Part shown: one piece after another, positions 5,039 through 5,145 of the stretch
Numbering within the stretch: the first letter of the stretch is position 1
Layout of the letters: the number at the start of each line of letters is the position of its first letter
Translations under genes and position numbers: made by a program
The notes under the pieces: generated by a model
What the model was told of the DNA's origin: nothing
What the model saw: the letters and a program-made list of their open reading frames with translations, nothing else
Databases searched by the model: none
Source: JAAZLS01 sp964585925
Lineage (GTDB): Bacteria; Bacillota; Dethiobacteria; DTU022
Direction of reading: 5' to 3'
Assembly: GCA_964585925.1 (NCBI GenBank)
Contig: CAZPFS010000056.1
Location: 1-5,145, forward strand
DNA length: 5,145 bases

Positions 5039-5145
5039 GATGGGGACTGCCCTGTCCGGCAGGCCTGTCCCCGAACCCTAGATGGGGACAGTCCTATCTT
5101 GCAGGCCTGTCCCCGAACCCTAGATGGAGACGGTCCTGTCTTGCA
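5039..5145. repeat. 42-bp tandem repeat, at least 2.5 units, cut by the window end
   Basis: Units run 5039-5080, 5081-5122 and 5123-5145 (23 nt seen). Each begins GATGG(G/A)GAC, and the full ones share the invariant half GCAGGCCTGTCCCCGAACCC plus TA. Differences cluster in the first half of each unit. The array begins 5 nt after the ruvB stop. No reading frame resembling a protein is apparent in it. The total copy number and the far boundary are outside the window. Its function is unknown; candidates are a REP-like intergenic element, a minisatellite, or RNA hairpins that protect or terminate the ruvCAB transcript. Confidence 0.85.
5084..5114. repeat. Hairpin within repeat unit 2
   Basis: GGGGACAG (5084-5091) pairs perfectly with CTGTCCCC (5107-5114). 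Past one T-C mismatch, CCT (5093-5095) pairs with AGG (5103-5105), leaving a 7-nt loop. Unit 1 folds the same way at 5042-5072 with two mismatches, or alternatively via CTGCC/GGCAG. No T tract follows, so it is not a textbook Rho-independent terminator. Confidence 0.7.

Noticed and set aside
5039..5145. CRISPR array or classical terminator after ruvB
   Set aside because: The units are contiguous 42-bp tandem copies without unique spacers, and the hairpins lack a following T tract.

Overview
The window reads as ordinary chromosome from an endospore-forming, anaerobic-type member of the Firmicutes, most likely a Clostridia relative of the Peptococcaceae/Desulfotomaculum kind. The case rests on a BofC-like sporulation gene placed between yebC and the ruv genes (a Gram-positive spore-former arrangement), strong AGGAGG-type ribosome binding sites, frequent GTG/TTG starts, and moderate GC with A/T-rich intergenic gaps. 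The genus is inference. All seven protein genes are on the + strand. I see no mobile-element gene, tRNA, rRNA or CRISPR array, and no wholly new system.

Layout. Positions 1-126 are non-coding: a small hairpin flanked by a GTGAGTGA direct repeat, then a probable sigma-A promoter. Positions 127-1156 hold a two-gene queuosine block: a COG1738/YhhQ-type deazaguanine transporter and the nitrile reductase QueF, overlapping by 26 nt. No preQ0 biosynthesis gene (queC/D/E) is here, so the pair looks like salvage: import preQ0, then reduce it to preQ1 for tRNA modification. Positions 1244-1987 encode YebC; its GTG start overlaps two out-of-frame ATG codons.

Positions 2086-2724 encode a membrane-anchored protein with a BofC-like C-terminus. 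Just upstream is a sequence fitting the forespore sigma-G consensus at exactly the expected spacing, so this gene is probably switched on in the forespore although it lies among housekeeping genes. A strong intrinsic terminator follows at 2773-2805, and then a probable sigma-A promoter.

Positions 2882-5034 hold the Holliday-junction resolution genes ruvC, ruvA and ruvB in tight order: ruvC and ruvA overlap by 4 nt, and ruvB has a near-ideal ribosome binding site. RuvA tetramers bind the four-way junction, RuvB hexamers drive branch migration and RuvC cuts. All three keep their catalytic or binding motifs. After ruvB the window ends inside a 42-bp tandem repeat whose units each fold into a GGGGAC...GTCCCC hairpin. 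It is the least explained element here.

The observations most worth following are the sigma-G promoter on the bofC-like gene, the 42-bp hairpin repeat, the transporter-QueF salvage pair and the decoy start codons on yebC.
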